From NCBI GenBank assembly GCA_036365515.1, contig CM070873.1, forward strand, positions 43,825,157-43,889,156: 64,000 nucleotides of DNA. The letters run 5' to 3'. Origin of the DNA: Torymus aiolomorphi. Its lineage: Eukaryota; Arthropoda; Insecta; Hymenoptera; Torymidae. Shown here one piece after another: positions 1 to 13,814 of this stretch; position 1 is the stretch's first letter; the number at the start of each line of letters is the position of its first letter. The notes under the pieces were generated by a model. That model did not search any database and had not been told where the DNA came from. It saw only the letters and a list, made by a program, of their open reading frames with translations. The translations under genes and the position numbers were made by a program.

Positions 1-171
1 GAGTAATTTATTTTTCACGGTCATTTGGTAAGGGTCTGGTATAATAATAATGGGGAAATACCTACTTATTTTTTATTTAAAATAATTTTAAAAGCCAATT
101 TAAACTTTTTCTTTTTTTTTCGTTCATTTTTGAACGTACAATTCTTTAAACGAATTTGTATGAGATGGCAG
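1..171. other. AT-rich stretch with no gene
   Basis: This is AT-rich sequence with T-runs. The open frames here have no recognisable motif and no coding bias. It precedes the dispersed repeat that starts near 172. Confidence 0.5.
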
Positions 172-1758
<1,587 letters not shown>

Positions 1759-1803
1759 TTCAAATTACAACATTCCTAAAGTCACCTTTTTACCATTTTG
1801 AAT

Positions 1804-1957
1804 GGCATGGTGTGGTTTGTGCACATAAGAATTATGCACATATTTATTGTGCACACTTTAGCATTGGAGTATACACATAGATATAGATATACACCAATGC
1901 TAAAGTGTGCACAATAAATATGTGCATAATTCTTATGTGCACAAACCACACCATGCC
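1804..1957. mobile_element. Hairpin miniature element with 8-bp target duplication
   Basis: The arms 1804-1867 and 1893-1957 are near-perfect reverse complements, starting with GGCATGGTGTGG, around a ~25-bp loop. Direct copies of TTTTGAAT flank the structure at 1796-1803 and 1958-1965. An 8-bp duplication is typical of hAT-superfamily insertions. The element has no coding capacity, so it would be a non-autonomous miniature or foldback element. The hAT assignment rests only on the duplication length. Confidence 0.8.
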
Positions 1958-1965
1958 TTTTGAAT

Positions 1966-2690
1966 GCTTTTCAAACATACCTTAAAGAAGTTGAATTGGA
2001 CTGGGCATGGATATCGAACAATTTCCTATTGATTATAGCTGATAAATTATGATATTTTTTTCAATTTCAATGATATACATTACTAAGCACGTTCAGCATT
2101 TCTATAGATCATTTCCTTAAAGCTTTTAGAATAATTAAAACACTTTTTTCTTTTTAATAATGCTTTATGAGATATAAAGAAAAAATGCCTTTTCGCGCGT
2201 ATTAAAAAAACAAAAATTGACGTAGTTACATAGTTTCAAAGTTTGCGATTTTCAAAAAAATAGTGTTTTTTGAAATTTTCAAGTATTTAGATCTCCGGTC
2301 TAGAAACTTTTTTTTTACAAAACTTTTTCGCTAAGTTGCTTATATTATGTACAATAACGAACAATTATTCTTAGCATGGACATCGGATCGTATCTATAAA
2401 ACTCAAGCGTTAATAAATCTTTATTTTTAAGATTTTATAAAATATGCTATTTTTCCAATACAAAACGTTTCATCGAAAATAAGTCCAAAAAGATTGTTCG
2501 GGATTGTAGTACCCTAAGTGTCCGCTAGATGGTGAGCGCTAAAGCGCTACCTAAAGCATCACTCCGAGTGTACAAGTAGAGGCTTGCGGCACCCAGCCAC
2601 CCACTCGAGCGACCAATTATTGTCTGTATTATTTTGCCTATTTGCCAGATTACCCTAAGGCGATGTGAACCTCAAAATCAACCCAATTTC
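1966..2690. other. AT-rich intergenic sequence with no gene
   Basis: I see no coding frame, RNA gene or clear terminal repeat here. A short GC-richer patch at about 2515-2620 has no recognisable function. Confidence 0.4.
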
Positions 2691-2694
2691 ATTA

Positions 2695-2985
2695 TTTAAT
2701 TAATAAACATTCGAACGTTTATTTGGAAAAACAATTCTGTCAGGCGCTCCGTGTATGTAAATACTATGCTCAGATTTTTTTTTGTGCGATTCTATCAGCA
2801 TTTCCATGAGATACGCTCGTTTTAAAACTGGCAAAATTCGAAGTATTACAGATCCCTACTTATCGACATTGCGGCTTTTATTTAATTAAATAAATTCTGA
2901 GTAGATTTTTGGAAAAACAGCTCTGTCAGGCGCTCCGTATATATAAATACTATACTCAATTTTTTTTTTTAGTAATTCTATTATT
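2695..2985. repeat. Diverged tandem duplication, ~186-bp unit
   Basis: The string 'tgtcaggcgctccgt' occurs at about 2738 and again at about 2924. Similar sequence surrounds both copies ('ggaaaaaca' before, 'aaatacta' after). The spacing gives a unit of about 186 bp with two copies. Confidence 0.65.
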
Positions 2986-3308
2986 ATTTGCAAAAGATAT
3001 ATATGTTCTAAAATTTGTCGGTAAGTACACATTACCCTAATCGTCAAACGTTACACATTATTTGCCTACACACATACTTATTGCCTATTTATTGCCTATA
3101 CTTTGCCTAAATAGGCAAATGCTCGAACGCACTTTACGTTCATATCCAATCTGCAGTCAACTTTCACTTTCGAGTAGAGTTGGTTGCACATACTTTTGAA
3201 GTCTTATTTCAATTTATTTCTCCTCGTGACAAACCGTGCCAGTATTTATTTCGTATACGTTCAACTGTATACAAAGATAAAAAATTGAGAATTCTACTAG
3301 TACACGTA

Positions 3309-3792
3309 CACTGAAAAAACTCTGGCACGACAGACATTCCAAAACGAAAACAATACTCGCCTCGACGATTGCTTATGTCTGCTGTTCCTGCTGAGGGAGC
3401 TCTCACGTCTCTGTCGGAGTAAGAGCCGCGCCGAAACGAGTGCGCCGCGCGGCGGTTGAGCAGACGACCCGAAAAAGGGACGGCAGAGCCCCCTTGCCGC
3501 ACAATAGACTTGCCGCGCGGGACAACAGACGTACATAACCTTAAGGGCCATTACAGCTAAAAAAGCATAGAGCACAGCACGGCACAGCACAGAGGATTAG
3601 CATTGGTTAGTATATCTATAGATACGAAGCACAAGATGTTGTGTGTTGTGTTTCGAGCTATATAGATATACTAACCAATGCTAATCTTGTGTGCTGTGCC
3701 GTGCTGTGCTCTATGCTTTTTTAGCTGTAATGGCCCTAAGACGACCTCCGTAAAGGAATAAAGACGTCTCTCGTGCCAGAGTTTTTTCAGTG
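3309..3792. mobile_element. TA-flanked miniature inverted-repeat element
   Basis: The terminal repeats begin CACTGAAAAAACTCTGGCAC at 3309 and end with the reverse complement at 3792. A TA lies on each side (3307-3308 and 3793-3794). Inside is a second, larger hairpin with arms at about 3541-3630 and 3655-3740. A relative with matching ends lies at 31288-31558. TA duplication and CACTG-type ends fit Tc1/mariner-like non-autonomous elements. No transposase is encoded. Confidence 0.75.
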
Positions 3793-4138
3793 TACAAACT
3801 GAACGCAATTTATTTGAAATTTCTCGCTATTAAGCCCCTAGTGCGCATGCGCATCGACAGTTGATGGCCCGTATGCGGTATGCGACCGCTAATGCAGCCA
3901 AGCAGCGTCACGCTAACCCGGAAAAAAAGAAGACTAGTATATATGCTACTTTATTACACGTACATTACAGGTCTATTATACGCGTCTGAAACATACGCAG
4001 GTATTTATCTCCTAATAGCTTGTAAACATTAAATAAAATTTTTTCATGATTTAGTTTTTTACATTGATGGTTATTTATGTCGGAATTTTTATGAACAATA
4101 TTTTGAATTATTTGACAAAAACAAATTACATTTTTATC

Positions 4139-5130
4139 ATGGAAACTCCAGTGAAATGTGGTATTGATATACTTTTAAACGAAGACTGTCATTTGGGAAA
4201 TTTAACAAAACAAAAGGTTGTATATAAATTTGAAGATCTTAAAGAAGAAGATGTTAAACTTCTTTACTTAAGAGTACCTAATTCGAAGGATTTAGAAAAT
4301 CAAACAGTTTGTAGTCATCATTATTATAAACTTGTCTACTATTATTCAACTTTGTTCGGAAAAAGTGCTGTGATCCGTGGAATATACACAACAAAACTAT
4401 TACAACTAATTTAACAGAAATTAAGGTAGAATTATCAGAAAAATTCATGAGTGTTTGTAAAATTAATGTTATACCAGGAACAAAACTTTGCAAAAATTGT
4501 TTGGCTAGATTTGGAAAAGAAATTGGTGATTTTGAAGTAGAACTTACATACTGTATTGACCCATATAAAAGACATGGGTCTAAAATTTTTAATGGATTAG
4601 AATTTTTAACATTAGAATATATAACATATTTAAAAGATGTCCACAATGTATTATTTAGTCGTGAACATAAAATATGCAGTGTATGTAAAACTCAGATTAT
4701 ATCTGATATTACAGAATACATAAAGAGAAGAAATGCATCGGTATCTGTATCGCACAATTCTGCTTCTCAACCGTTTTCAAGTGAATCTAGTGAATCGCAA
4801 CAATACAAAAGTACACCTGAGTCAGATGTTGAATCGTGTAGTCAGAAAAAAAGACGTCTCGATATGATATTAAATATTTTTTATATAAATCCACTCGAAC
4901 GCAAGAAGTTAAATGATAAACGTTTAGTGAATAAAGGTGTTGAAATCCTGCAAATTGTTGTCAATGAATTTTCAGAAGTCTTTGAACAAACCCGCGGCAT
5001 TAAATTACCAAAATTTGAGAAGTTAGAGGAAATACGTAACGAAAGTTTGTGGTTTCATAATATATTTGCAAATGTTAAATCTAAATGGGATACATGCAAA
5101 ACTGTTGATGAAAAAATAAGTTTAGGGTAA
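4139..5130 (+). pseudogene. Cys/His-rich putative zinc-binding protein, frameshifted relic
   Basis: Two overlapping frames join into one protein: 4139-4366 (starting METPVKCGID) and about 4367-5130. The join needs one extra base in an A-run near 4366, which restores a CCDPW motif. The product has a Cys-x-His-His cluster, CCDPW...H, and two later Cys-x2-Cys pairs (GTKLCKNC, HKICSVC). These are followed by a Ser-rich linker, a basic KKRR patch and a helical C-terminal region. The zinc-binding role is inferred from Cys/His spacing only. Similar Cys-rich ORFs occur in expanded insect families, often near transposons, but I cannot name this one. The frame ends at 5130 next to a GTAAAC that could be a splice donor; a further open stretch (about 5130-5283) follows in another frame. 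Confidence 0.5.
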
Positions 5131-5283
5131 ACGATACAGTTGTTGACCACTCGACAGTGATTGGCCACATTCAAAAGAAAACGTTATATCAAGCAAAATT
5201 ATGTGATAGAGCTTTTTTAACGATAATTTTTGAATTCTACGAAGATTGCTCTTTTAATTTGTATAAGTACTTTGCTACTTACT

Positions 5284-5826
5284 AATAATTCGAAAAGTAA
5301 TTTTTGAAATATAAAAGTCGTCCTACGCGAAATCCTAAAGAAGTATGATTTTTATTGAAAACCCGTAAGAAGCGCATTGACAACTTTTTGTTACTTCAAA
5401 CCAATTATCATCTCTAATATCATTTTAACTGTTATATATAATTAAAGTGTCCCTAGAGAACAGTATCCAATTATTTTATTTAATATTTTTACATAAACTT
5501 TGATAAAAACAGAGTGGTCCATAACTATCGTCAAAATTATGCCATATGACAGTGATTAACCGGGCGGAGAATCACTATTTTACGGTTATGTTACCACGCA
5601 ATCAGTAATTGTCATGGTGCTTTTTGCTGGATTTGTATTTTTTTCAAGCATAAAAAAGTATAAATAAAGCATAAAATTAATAAAAATTAATTAATTAAAT
5701 AATTTTAAATATTATTAAAAGCAATTATTATTTGAATCAATAATATAAAACATAATTTTTAACATTGTATATGTGAAAAACATTATTATTTACAATTCTA
5801 GGTTAGATTTGAAATAAAGAATTAGG
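5284..5826. other. AT-rich sequence between two relic ORFs
   Basis: No gene is visible. Short motifs like 'cagtgattaac' and 'gtggtcaatcac' recur around the two relic ORFs (about 5140, 5550, 6075 and 6118). They could be sub-terminal repeats of an old element, but no terminal repeats could be fixed. Confidence 0.3.
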
Positions 5827-6009
5827 ATGCCGAAAGTGAAAAAAGGTGTAAAATACCGAAAAACATACGATGAACAACAAATACAAGAAGCTACAGATGC
5901 AGTCCGAAATGGAATGTCATGGCGGCAGGCTTCTAAAATGTTTCGAGTTCCGCGAACTACTTTCAAATTTAGACAAAGTAAGCTATTTACAAAACAGAAA
6001 CCGGAATAA
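5827..6009 (+). pseudogene. Pipsqueak-type helix-turn-helix fragment, transposase-like
   Basis: A 60-residue frame starts MPKVKKGVKYRKTYDEQQ and contains EATDAVRNGMSWRQASKMF followed by VPRTTFKFR. The spacing matches the pipsqueak helix-turn-helix domain, in which a basic start is followed by a 'Y.EE.L..A...V..G.S...AA..Y.VP..TL..R' pattern. That domain is found at the N-terminus of pogo/Tigger-like transposases and in some insect transcription factors. The catalytic part is missing. A possible splice donor (aaa|gtaagc) lies near 5980, so this may be a first exon. No second exon was found nearby, which favours a transposon relic. Confidence 0.5.
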
Positions 6010-6853
6010 ATATTTATTTACAAATTATGCATAATTATTTAACGATAATACTTATTCGTTATATATTTTTATATAGTGGTCAATCACTATCTATTAATGG
6101 ACAATGACCATGTCCAAGTGGTCAATCACTATACTTTTTCAGATAATCGATTACTTTAATAAATCAAGGAGCGCGGGAGCGCTCCGAAGGCAAGTATAGA
6201 AGAAGCCTAAAGGAGCGACCCGTACTACATATACATTGAAATGGGTCTACGAAAAATTCAATGCGCTTTTACGTATATTGCGTTAGTTTTTACTATATAA
6301 CATATCCCTCTTAATCGAAAGCCATTTCATTGCTCTACTCAAATCAAAACATTTTATTTAAAAAGATTATCTCGTTCAGAAGATATAGAGAGCTGAATTT
6401 TTTTATGTGCGATTTCCTTTTATACTTTTCTTCTCCTTATTCCGGCGTCCGGTTTGCAGCTCTCACGACACTTCCGGTTGTCGTCTATCTTACGCTTGTA
6501 TATCTATATATATATATATATATATATACACACCCGTATCTGATCGATCTAACCTTACATACAACATGTCAGTATTTTTTTATACACAAATGTTATCATA
6601 TCGTGAGTTAGTTAATTAGTTATGTATTTGAAAGATCTCAAGTTGTCAACTGGTGATGAGAAAAATTGATCTATTCGTCTATCAATCAATGGGGAAAATA
6701 ACTTTCATTAGATAAGTACTTACTAGCTAAATGTTAAATGGCTACAATCATTTTTTTAAACTTGATAATTTGTGAAATTTTTTATTTTTACAGATATTAT
6801 ACCAGAAGATTTTTTTCGAGTCATTTTGAAAATATATATAATTATAGCCAATA
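6010..6853. other. Intergenic sequence with a short (TA)n tract
   Basis: No gene is recognisable. A (TA)n tract lies at about 6503-6528. The short frames overlapping it have no motif. Confidence 0.4.
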
Positions 6854-7078
6854 ATGTTGAGGAGTTCTAATTGTGTACTGTCTGAAAAATCTAATTTTGA
6901 ATTAACAAAAATGAACGAGTGCCTCATGACCCTTGGAGTTATTATTAATGAACAAGAAAAAGTTCTTTTAATACAAGAACAGACACGTACTACTCAAGAT
7001 AGAAAAACCAAACCAATATTACTATGGGGCAAATATATTATTATTTACGACATAATATTTTTCAAGACATATCTATAA
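6794..7078 (+). pseudogene. Possible exon remnant of an unrecognised gene
   Basis: A good acceptor (tttttacag) ends near 6794. It is followed by a short frame reading IIPEDFFRVILKIY, which ends in a stop after about 25 codons. An overlapping frame at 6854-7078 reads [20 protein letters not shown] and includes [13 protein letters not shown]. The two frames look like fragments of protein-coding sequence out of register. No family is recognised and they may be chance frames. Confidence 0.2.
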
Positions 7079-7080
7079 TA

Positions 7081-8240
7081 TAATTATAGTGAAGTCAGTG
7101 CAAGTTTTCAGACCAGATATAATAAAATGTTTTGTATAATAAATGAAATAACGTAGCGGTATGATGTGTTAAATGAAGTGTTTATAACAAATTTAAAACC
7201 TCTACTTAAAATCAGAATTTAAAATAATGTGAGACGTTAGAGCCTTGGTTAAGAAAAAGCATTTTTTGTCTATACTTCAAGAAACTGAGTCGATATTAGT
7301 GCTGTGCTCTTGTACATATTTACTTAACCATAAATTAAAAAATTATGCCAAATGAACATTAAAATACAGAAAAAAGCAAAAATGATGTGTTATTGTTGTG
7401 AAAATTTCAACAAATAAAAGTGCTCAGTTAATCTAATTTTATAATTTTCTCACGGTGGGAGACGTCAAAATGTTTCAGAGGATTTCTCAGTAAATATTTT
7501 TCTACACAAGATTCAGATAACTACAAGATTTCTTGTGTATATCAACAATAAAAATAATCAGATACGTATTAAATGACTAAATATCTATTTTTAAAATATA
7601 AAATGTTGGTTATAAAAATGAACATTGACACTTTGTGTTGATTTATTATTTTTTTTTTAGATTATATGAGAAATTTCTTACGGTGGAAGACGTCAAAATG
7701 TTTCAGAGGAGTTCTTAGTAATTTTTGCATATACTATAAACAACGGCCTGAAGAAATGGAAATCTACAAGCGCCCTGTACAAGAAAATAATTTAGAAATA
7801 TAATAATAGTGAAGTCAGTGCAAGTTTTCAGATCAGATATAATAAAATGTTTTGTATAATAAATAAAATAAGTAGCAGTATGATGTGTTAAATGAAGTGT
7901 TTATAACAAATTTAGAACCTCTACTTAAAATCAGAATTTAAAATATTGGTCAGACGTTAGAGGCTTGGTTAAAAAAAGCATTTTTTGTCTATACTTCAAG
8001 AAACTGAGTCGATATTAGTGCTGTGCTCTTGTACATATTTACTTAAACACCAATTAAAAGATTATGCCAAATGAACATTAAAATACAGAAGAAAGTCAAA
8101 ATGATGTGTTATTGTTGTGAAAATTTCAACGAATAAAAGTGCTCAGTTAATCTAATTTTATAATTTTCTCACGAAGGGAGACGTCAAAATGTTTCAGAGG
8201 ATTTCTCAGTAAATATTTTTCTACACAAGATTCAGATAAT
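7081..8240. repeat. Tandem duplication, ~720-bp unit
   Basis: The segment from about 7081 to 7510 is repeated at about 7801-8235, with the offset staying at 719-720 bp ('gaagtcagtgcaag' at 7091 and 7811). A third, short copy of the block 'gacgtcaaaatgtttcagagg' lies at about 7690. Few differences separate the two long copies, so the duplication is fairly recent. No coding frame is conserved between them. Confidence 0.85.
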
Positions 8241-10080
8241 TATTTGAAAAAGTATACAGGAATGTTAAGAAAGCTTTTATTATCAGTAATTATAGTTCAT
8301 AAACTGATTGTTTTTAATTTTACAAGATGTGTGCGGCAATCATGAGTTATTAAATTAAGCTGTTTTATACTTTCTACTATAAAAGAATATCGAGAAAGTT
8401 TTTTTCTCCCAATGATTCTTAGTTCATAAACTTTTGTTTTTAATTTTGCAAGATGTGTCTGATAGATTATTAATTCAAGTGGTTTCTAGTGAAAACTTCA
8501 ACGAATCCAAGTGTTGAAAATAATGTAATTAATGATTGGCTTATGGTGAGGGGCACCAAATGATTCAGAGGAGCCATTTGTTCTGTGAATATACAGTACA
8601 TGAAACCATAATATAAATTACTGTAATGGCTACTTTTTGAATCTGCAACCAACATTTTAATTTGTTAGCTGATTGTGATGCAATAGTATGATTATTAGAT
8701 CTAGTACCCTTGCAAGTCTTTGATAAAATATTATGAAAAAGAAATATGTGGATATCAAAATAATGAAATGAGTTCCAGCTTTAGAATGTGCAATAAAAGG
8801 CTAAAGGTAAATTTTAGTACAAATTTAATAATGTAATAATAATTTGTCAAAAAAACAAAAGCAAATGGATGCATAAGAGTGTTTTGTAAAAAAACTTAGT
8901 ATCAGATTCTGTTACGTAAGGGTAGTTAACTTGGCAAACTTTGAGCTTCGCATTTTGTAAAGGCTAGAGGATTAGGTGATTTCAGAGAAATAGATGCGAA
9001 AGAATAGTTTTTAAAAAACTTTGTACCGCCTGCTGCTATGGAAATGGCAGTTGACATGAGAACTCAACTTCTCAGCCAACTTTGAGCTTCAAGTTTTATA
9101 AAAGCAAGAGAATCAGGTGACATAGAGATTTGAATTGTAATTCTGAGAACTTGTACTTTTTTCTTTTATTCCTTGCGATAGCTACAAAGAAAAAATATAT
9201 TATTGTTATCGTTTTGAACAACTTTAAATTCTTTGTCGAAATACTAATAAAAGTTTAATGTTTTTATCCAAACAATCTTGCTCTCAACAACTGTCCAACT
9301 CTCTACAAAGAACTTGACTGAAAGCTTAAATGTTTTTTTGAAACAATTATAATAAACACTTTTAAAAACTATTTTTTAAAGTATTTTCTATCTGTAAATT
9401 ATTCATTATTATATTTTCTCTACAAAATATCTCAAAAAATGGTCCATTTCTATATCATTTAAAAAATCCATTAATAAATTATTTTACAAAACTTCTACAA
9501 TCCTTTACAAACTTTTGCAAGCAACGAGAAATTCTTTCCCAAAACCTTTACAATCACTTTACAAAAACTTTTACAAACGATAAGAATTTTTTCGTAAACC
9601 ATAAGAATTATTTTCCGGAACCTATACAATATCCTAAAAAATTATTTACGTTTTATTTTATGAAAAGGAATTCTACGAATAAATAATAAATGTTTGCGTT
9701 CTAAAGTCGAAATAAATTTCTGTCACGCGGATACTGAAAGTCAAACCCAAAAAAGTTGTGAAATCAATTAAAGTGTAGTTTTATACTTAACAGACATTAT
9801 TTACAATGTAGTTTTACTCTTAAAAAGTTGTGAAATCTCTTTAAAAAATTATTTTACAAAAGTAAAAACTTATAGGCAAGAATAAGTTTGGTTACTATTC
9901 TACATAGTTTGTACTTAACAAACATTATTTACTAAACTCTCCCACCCTCTCTTCCCCCTCACTCTCTCCCTCTGTACCAAAAACTTTAATGAGAGCTTAA
10001 ATATTTTTTCAAAACAATCAACACGTTCTTTAAAAAACGAATTTTTTAAATATATTCTATCCACACCATTTGTCTATAGT
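8241..10080. other. Very AT-rich intergenic sequence
   Basis: No gene, RNA or clear transposon ends are visible. Short repeats of 'tttacaa...cttttacaa' and of 'aaaagttgtgaaatc' recur at 9480-9850. Confidence 0.4.
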
Positions 10081-10237
10081 CCTTTTATTTATTCTGATCT
10101 CATATATTCAATAACCACTCTCTACAAATGGTAAGAATTTTTTTCATGACTGTACAAATAACTTTTATTTATTCGAATCTCATTTATTCAATAAGCACTC
10201 TGCAAATGGTAATAATTTTTTTCATGACTGTACCAAT
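10081..10237. repeat. Short tandem duplication, ~76-bp unit
   Basis: The segment with 'cttttatttattc', 'ctcatatattcaata' and 'tttttttcatgactgta' is followed directly by a diverged second copy. Confidence 0.7.
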
Positions 10238-10331
10238 AATAATATTGTTAATATAAAACTTTCTACGAAAGTATAAAATAAGGCAAGCATAGAAGTTTTT
10301 TCTGTATAATCTATAAAATAATAATATTTAT

Positions 10332-12358
10332 GTTTTTTTAAAAGAAATCAAATAAATACCAGTGAAAAAGTCTTTTACTTCTTTGAGTCATTGTATGCTG
10401 AACAAATTATATGTAAGTAAGTACATTCAAATTGTTCATTGCAAATCAAACAAATGAAAGTTGTGAAATCAATTATCGATAGTCAAGTAATGCAAACAAC
10501 TGTATGACTATTCTCAGAAATGTACTAAAATTTGTTCATCCTTCTATACAAATTAAACACAAGAAAGTACTGAAATCAATTTATTGTAGTCAAGTACCCA
10601 TAAGTTAACTTGACTGAATAACACAACTTATCGTAACTACTTAAAAATATTCAGTCAGCGGGCATAAAGTACTACTTAACGCCTAACAGGCGTAATAGCT
10701 CCCATACTCCTACCAAACTTTATAGAACCTACGCACTTTACGCCCGTGTGGGCGAAAATTGTTTTAATTATATAACTACTATGCCTTCTTTTTATTTCTA
10801 AAATTCATAAGAATTTTATCAGATATTTACGAAAAGTCAAAGCCTATATAAAAAAATTACATAGTTACCACCACATCTCCATTTTTCATTGATCTTTCTC
10901 AATTTTGAAATTTCTATAATATTACGTATCTTGGGAGGACAATAGAAGTCTATAGAGCTGCTCTAGCAGGGGTGGTCCTCCAATCTCCCATACATACTTG
11001 GCGGGCCCGACGGTTTCCAGTTTACTGGTGGGCTTTGTAAATGTAGAATACTAAATTTTTACATAAATTCATTAACAATGTTTATACCTATAAGCCCATT
11101 ATAAATAATTACATTGGCTCTAATTTTTAATTGATACCGTTTAAATATAATATCCCTACATGTGCAGAATCTCATGATTTACTTTCATTACCTAAAATAT
11201 TTTTCCTTGTGTCCGTCTTTTTTAAACGGGAATGGGATAAAAATGCATATAAATTTATTGTCTACTTAAAAGTGCTTTAGGTTTTATTAACCATTTTGTA
11301 AGCCACCTATTTTTTATTCTTTTCCGTCGTGTAAATATCATATGAGATCTCATATGAGATATCATATGTGTGATGTCATCTGCAATTTTACATATTATGG
11401 GATCTCATATGAGATCTGATGCCCGATATTCTCTATGAGATCTGATGTCCGATATTCCCAAATGAGATCTGATGTCCAATATTTTCATATGAGATCTCAT
11501 ATGATATTTTCATGCGGGTTTGCACTTTCTATTAAAAAACAGAGTAATAAATTCAATACTGAGCCCTTTTTAATATGTAGAAGCAACCCATTTATACATT
11601 TTATCTGATCTTTAAACATATGAATATTTATATGAAAATGACCATGTCTAGACCTTAAACTACAAACCGTCGGGCCCGCCAAGTATGTATGGGAGATTGG
11701 AGGACCACCCCTGCTAGAGCAGCTCTATAGACTTCTATTGTCCTCCCAAGATGCGTAATATTATAGAAATTTCAAAATTGAGAAAGATCAATGAAAAATG
11801 GAGATGTGGTGGTAACTATGTAATTTTTTTATATAGGCTTTGACTTTTCGTAAATATCTGATAAAATTCTTATGAATTTTAGAAATAAAAAGAAGGCATA
11901 GTAGTTATATAATTAAAATAATTTTCGCCCACACGGGCGTAAAGTGCGTAGGTTCTATAAAGTTTGGTAGGAGTATGGGAGCTATTACGCCTGTTAGGCG
12001 TTAAGTAGTACTTTATGCCCGCTGACTGAATATTTTTAAGTAGTTACGAAAAGTTGTATTATTCAGTCAAGTTAACTTATGGGTACTTGACTACAATAAG
12101 TTGATTTCAGTACTTTCTTGTGTTTAATTTGTATAGAAGGATGAACAAATTTTAGTACATTTCTGAGAATAGTCATACAGTTGTTTGCATTACTTGACTA
12201 TCGATAATTGATTTCACAACTTTCATTTGTTTGATTTGCAATGAACAATTTGAATGTACTTACTTACTTACATATAATTTGTTCAGCATACAATGACTCA
12301 AAGAAGTAAAAGACTTTTTCACTGGTATTTATTTGATTTCTTTTATTAAAAAAAAACT
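10332..12358. mobile_element. Long inverted repeat, ~680-bp arms and ~650-bp loop
   Basis: The left arm (about 10332-11016) and right arm (about 11664-12358) are reverse complements over roughly 680 bp with few mismatches. Mirrored landmarks include 'ggcgggcccgacgg', 'gcagctctatagacttc' and 'tttgcaatgaacaattt'. The loop (11017-11663) has no long coding frame. It holds a short array of 'gagatctgatgtcc' and 'atatgagatctcatatga' units at about 11340-11510. The outer ends run into T/A tracts, so no target duplication could be fixed. It is probably a foldback or long-terminal-repeat DNA element. If transcribed, it would form a very long hairpin RNA. Confidence 0.85.
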
Positions 12359-13183
12359 TTGAATTTTTTTCCAATAAATTTATTGGTTTCAAAATTTATA
12401 GGGTTCTAAAAATATAATCTATAAGTTGTTATTAGCATTTTATTATATTTCAAATTCTTATTAGCAAATGCTCCCCTTCGTTTGCTTAAGTGGCCAATAA
12501 CTGTATCGTTTACCCTATTAACTTTATTGCTAGATCATTGGAATTTCAAAACTGTTACTCAGTATTTTAAATGTACGAATTACATGTATACGGAAGCCAA
12601 GAAAATAAAAAGTAATGTTGGTAAGTACATACGTTTAAAAATAAATCTCCTTGCGAATATTCCCTCGACGTTAATAAACATGTATGCAACACTGAGGCAA
12701 TATTGCTGCAAATTAATGATTTCCGTTTTTCCATTGTAAATTTTTTAGTTCGAATTTTTATTTTATATATATTGTATCAATATTGTTACAATATTGCTGC
12801 AAGGTTGTACAATTTTTGCGAACATTTTTTTTTTTTAATTAAAAATACGAGACTTGCACCAATAAAAATGTCCCTTTGGGAAGTACCATCCATATGATAG
12901 GTTTCAAAGTGGAAATATTTGTATGCATAGGTTTCTTTTTCAATTTTTATAAAACTAAGCTTTTTTTTATATATATATATATATATTCAAATAATTGTAC
13001 TTTAAATTTTCATAATGTAAATATGTTATAGTTATTTTAATTTCCATAGATTTTTTTTCAACGTATTGTTGTTAACTTTACTCAAGTGTTTGTCTCTCAA
13101 TTTATTTTGTAAACACCCACAGCATGTCCTCATTATATTATGGCATTGTCAAACAGAAATAAAGGGGCCATTCCTGGTGAGCC
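12359..13183. other. AT-rich intergenic sequence with no supported gene
   Basis: Open frames at 12482-12897 have no motif and lie in AT-rich sequence, so I treat them as chance. A (TA)n tract is at about 12970-12990. Confidence 0.4.
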
Positions 13184-13427
13184 TCCACAGACGTTTGCTT
13201 GAAGTTTGCAACGTTGCGACTCCAACGAAAGTCAAAACTTCCAAAAAATTATGATTTCCGCTCGGGATGAAAGCGGTGAAAATGATGTAAATGACAAGTA
13301 AAAGTGCAAGAAAATAAAAAACAACAAAAACTCGCCCCCTAACACCCCATTTTGTCGTGGCAAAAAAAGAAAAAAATTCTCATTCCACTTTTGAGATTGC
13401 CAATTATTTTATTGGAGAAATACAATT

Positions 13428-13814
13428 TCAAGCGTACAGACTAGCTAGAAAAAAATTGGCAACCCTACAAGTACAGCCTTTTGGTTTTAAGAACGTCCCT
13501 GGCGAACGCGTCGACCGCTGCCCAATGATTCCGACTTTGATCGGCCCGCCAAGGATGACCTCCATCCGCGCTCTATTTTCGGCCCATCGGCCGCAAGTAA
13601 GGAGTGTGTGCTCCTCTGAGTCCTCCTCAGTAGAACAGTACTGGCACCATGGGGTATCCTTGTTGCCCATCCGGTGTAGGTACACGGCGAACGCTCCGTG
13701 ACCCGACAAGAACTGTGTTAGATAGAAAGAGAGGTTTCCATGAGGCCAATCGTCTGGGGGATCAGTCGGTGCGTCCCCCGTGGCCCCATTCTCTCTGTCA
13801 CCCGCGCTATCCAA
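13428..13814 (-). pseudogene. R1-type ORF2 C-terminal zinc-finger fragment
   Basis: The frame contains LTQFLSGHGAFAVYLHRM followed by CQYCSTEEDSEEHTLLTC. This is the conserved CCHC-type region that closes R1-clade ORF2. It is placed directly after the endonuclease, so an internal deletion has removed the whole reverse transcriptase. The frame then reads through into the left terminal repeat of the enclosing element and ends LASLYA. Confidence 0.7.

Noticed and set aside
12482..12897. Two overlapping plus-strand frames
   Set aside because: AT-rich, hydrophobic and without a motif; no splice or promoter context.
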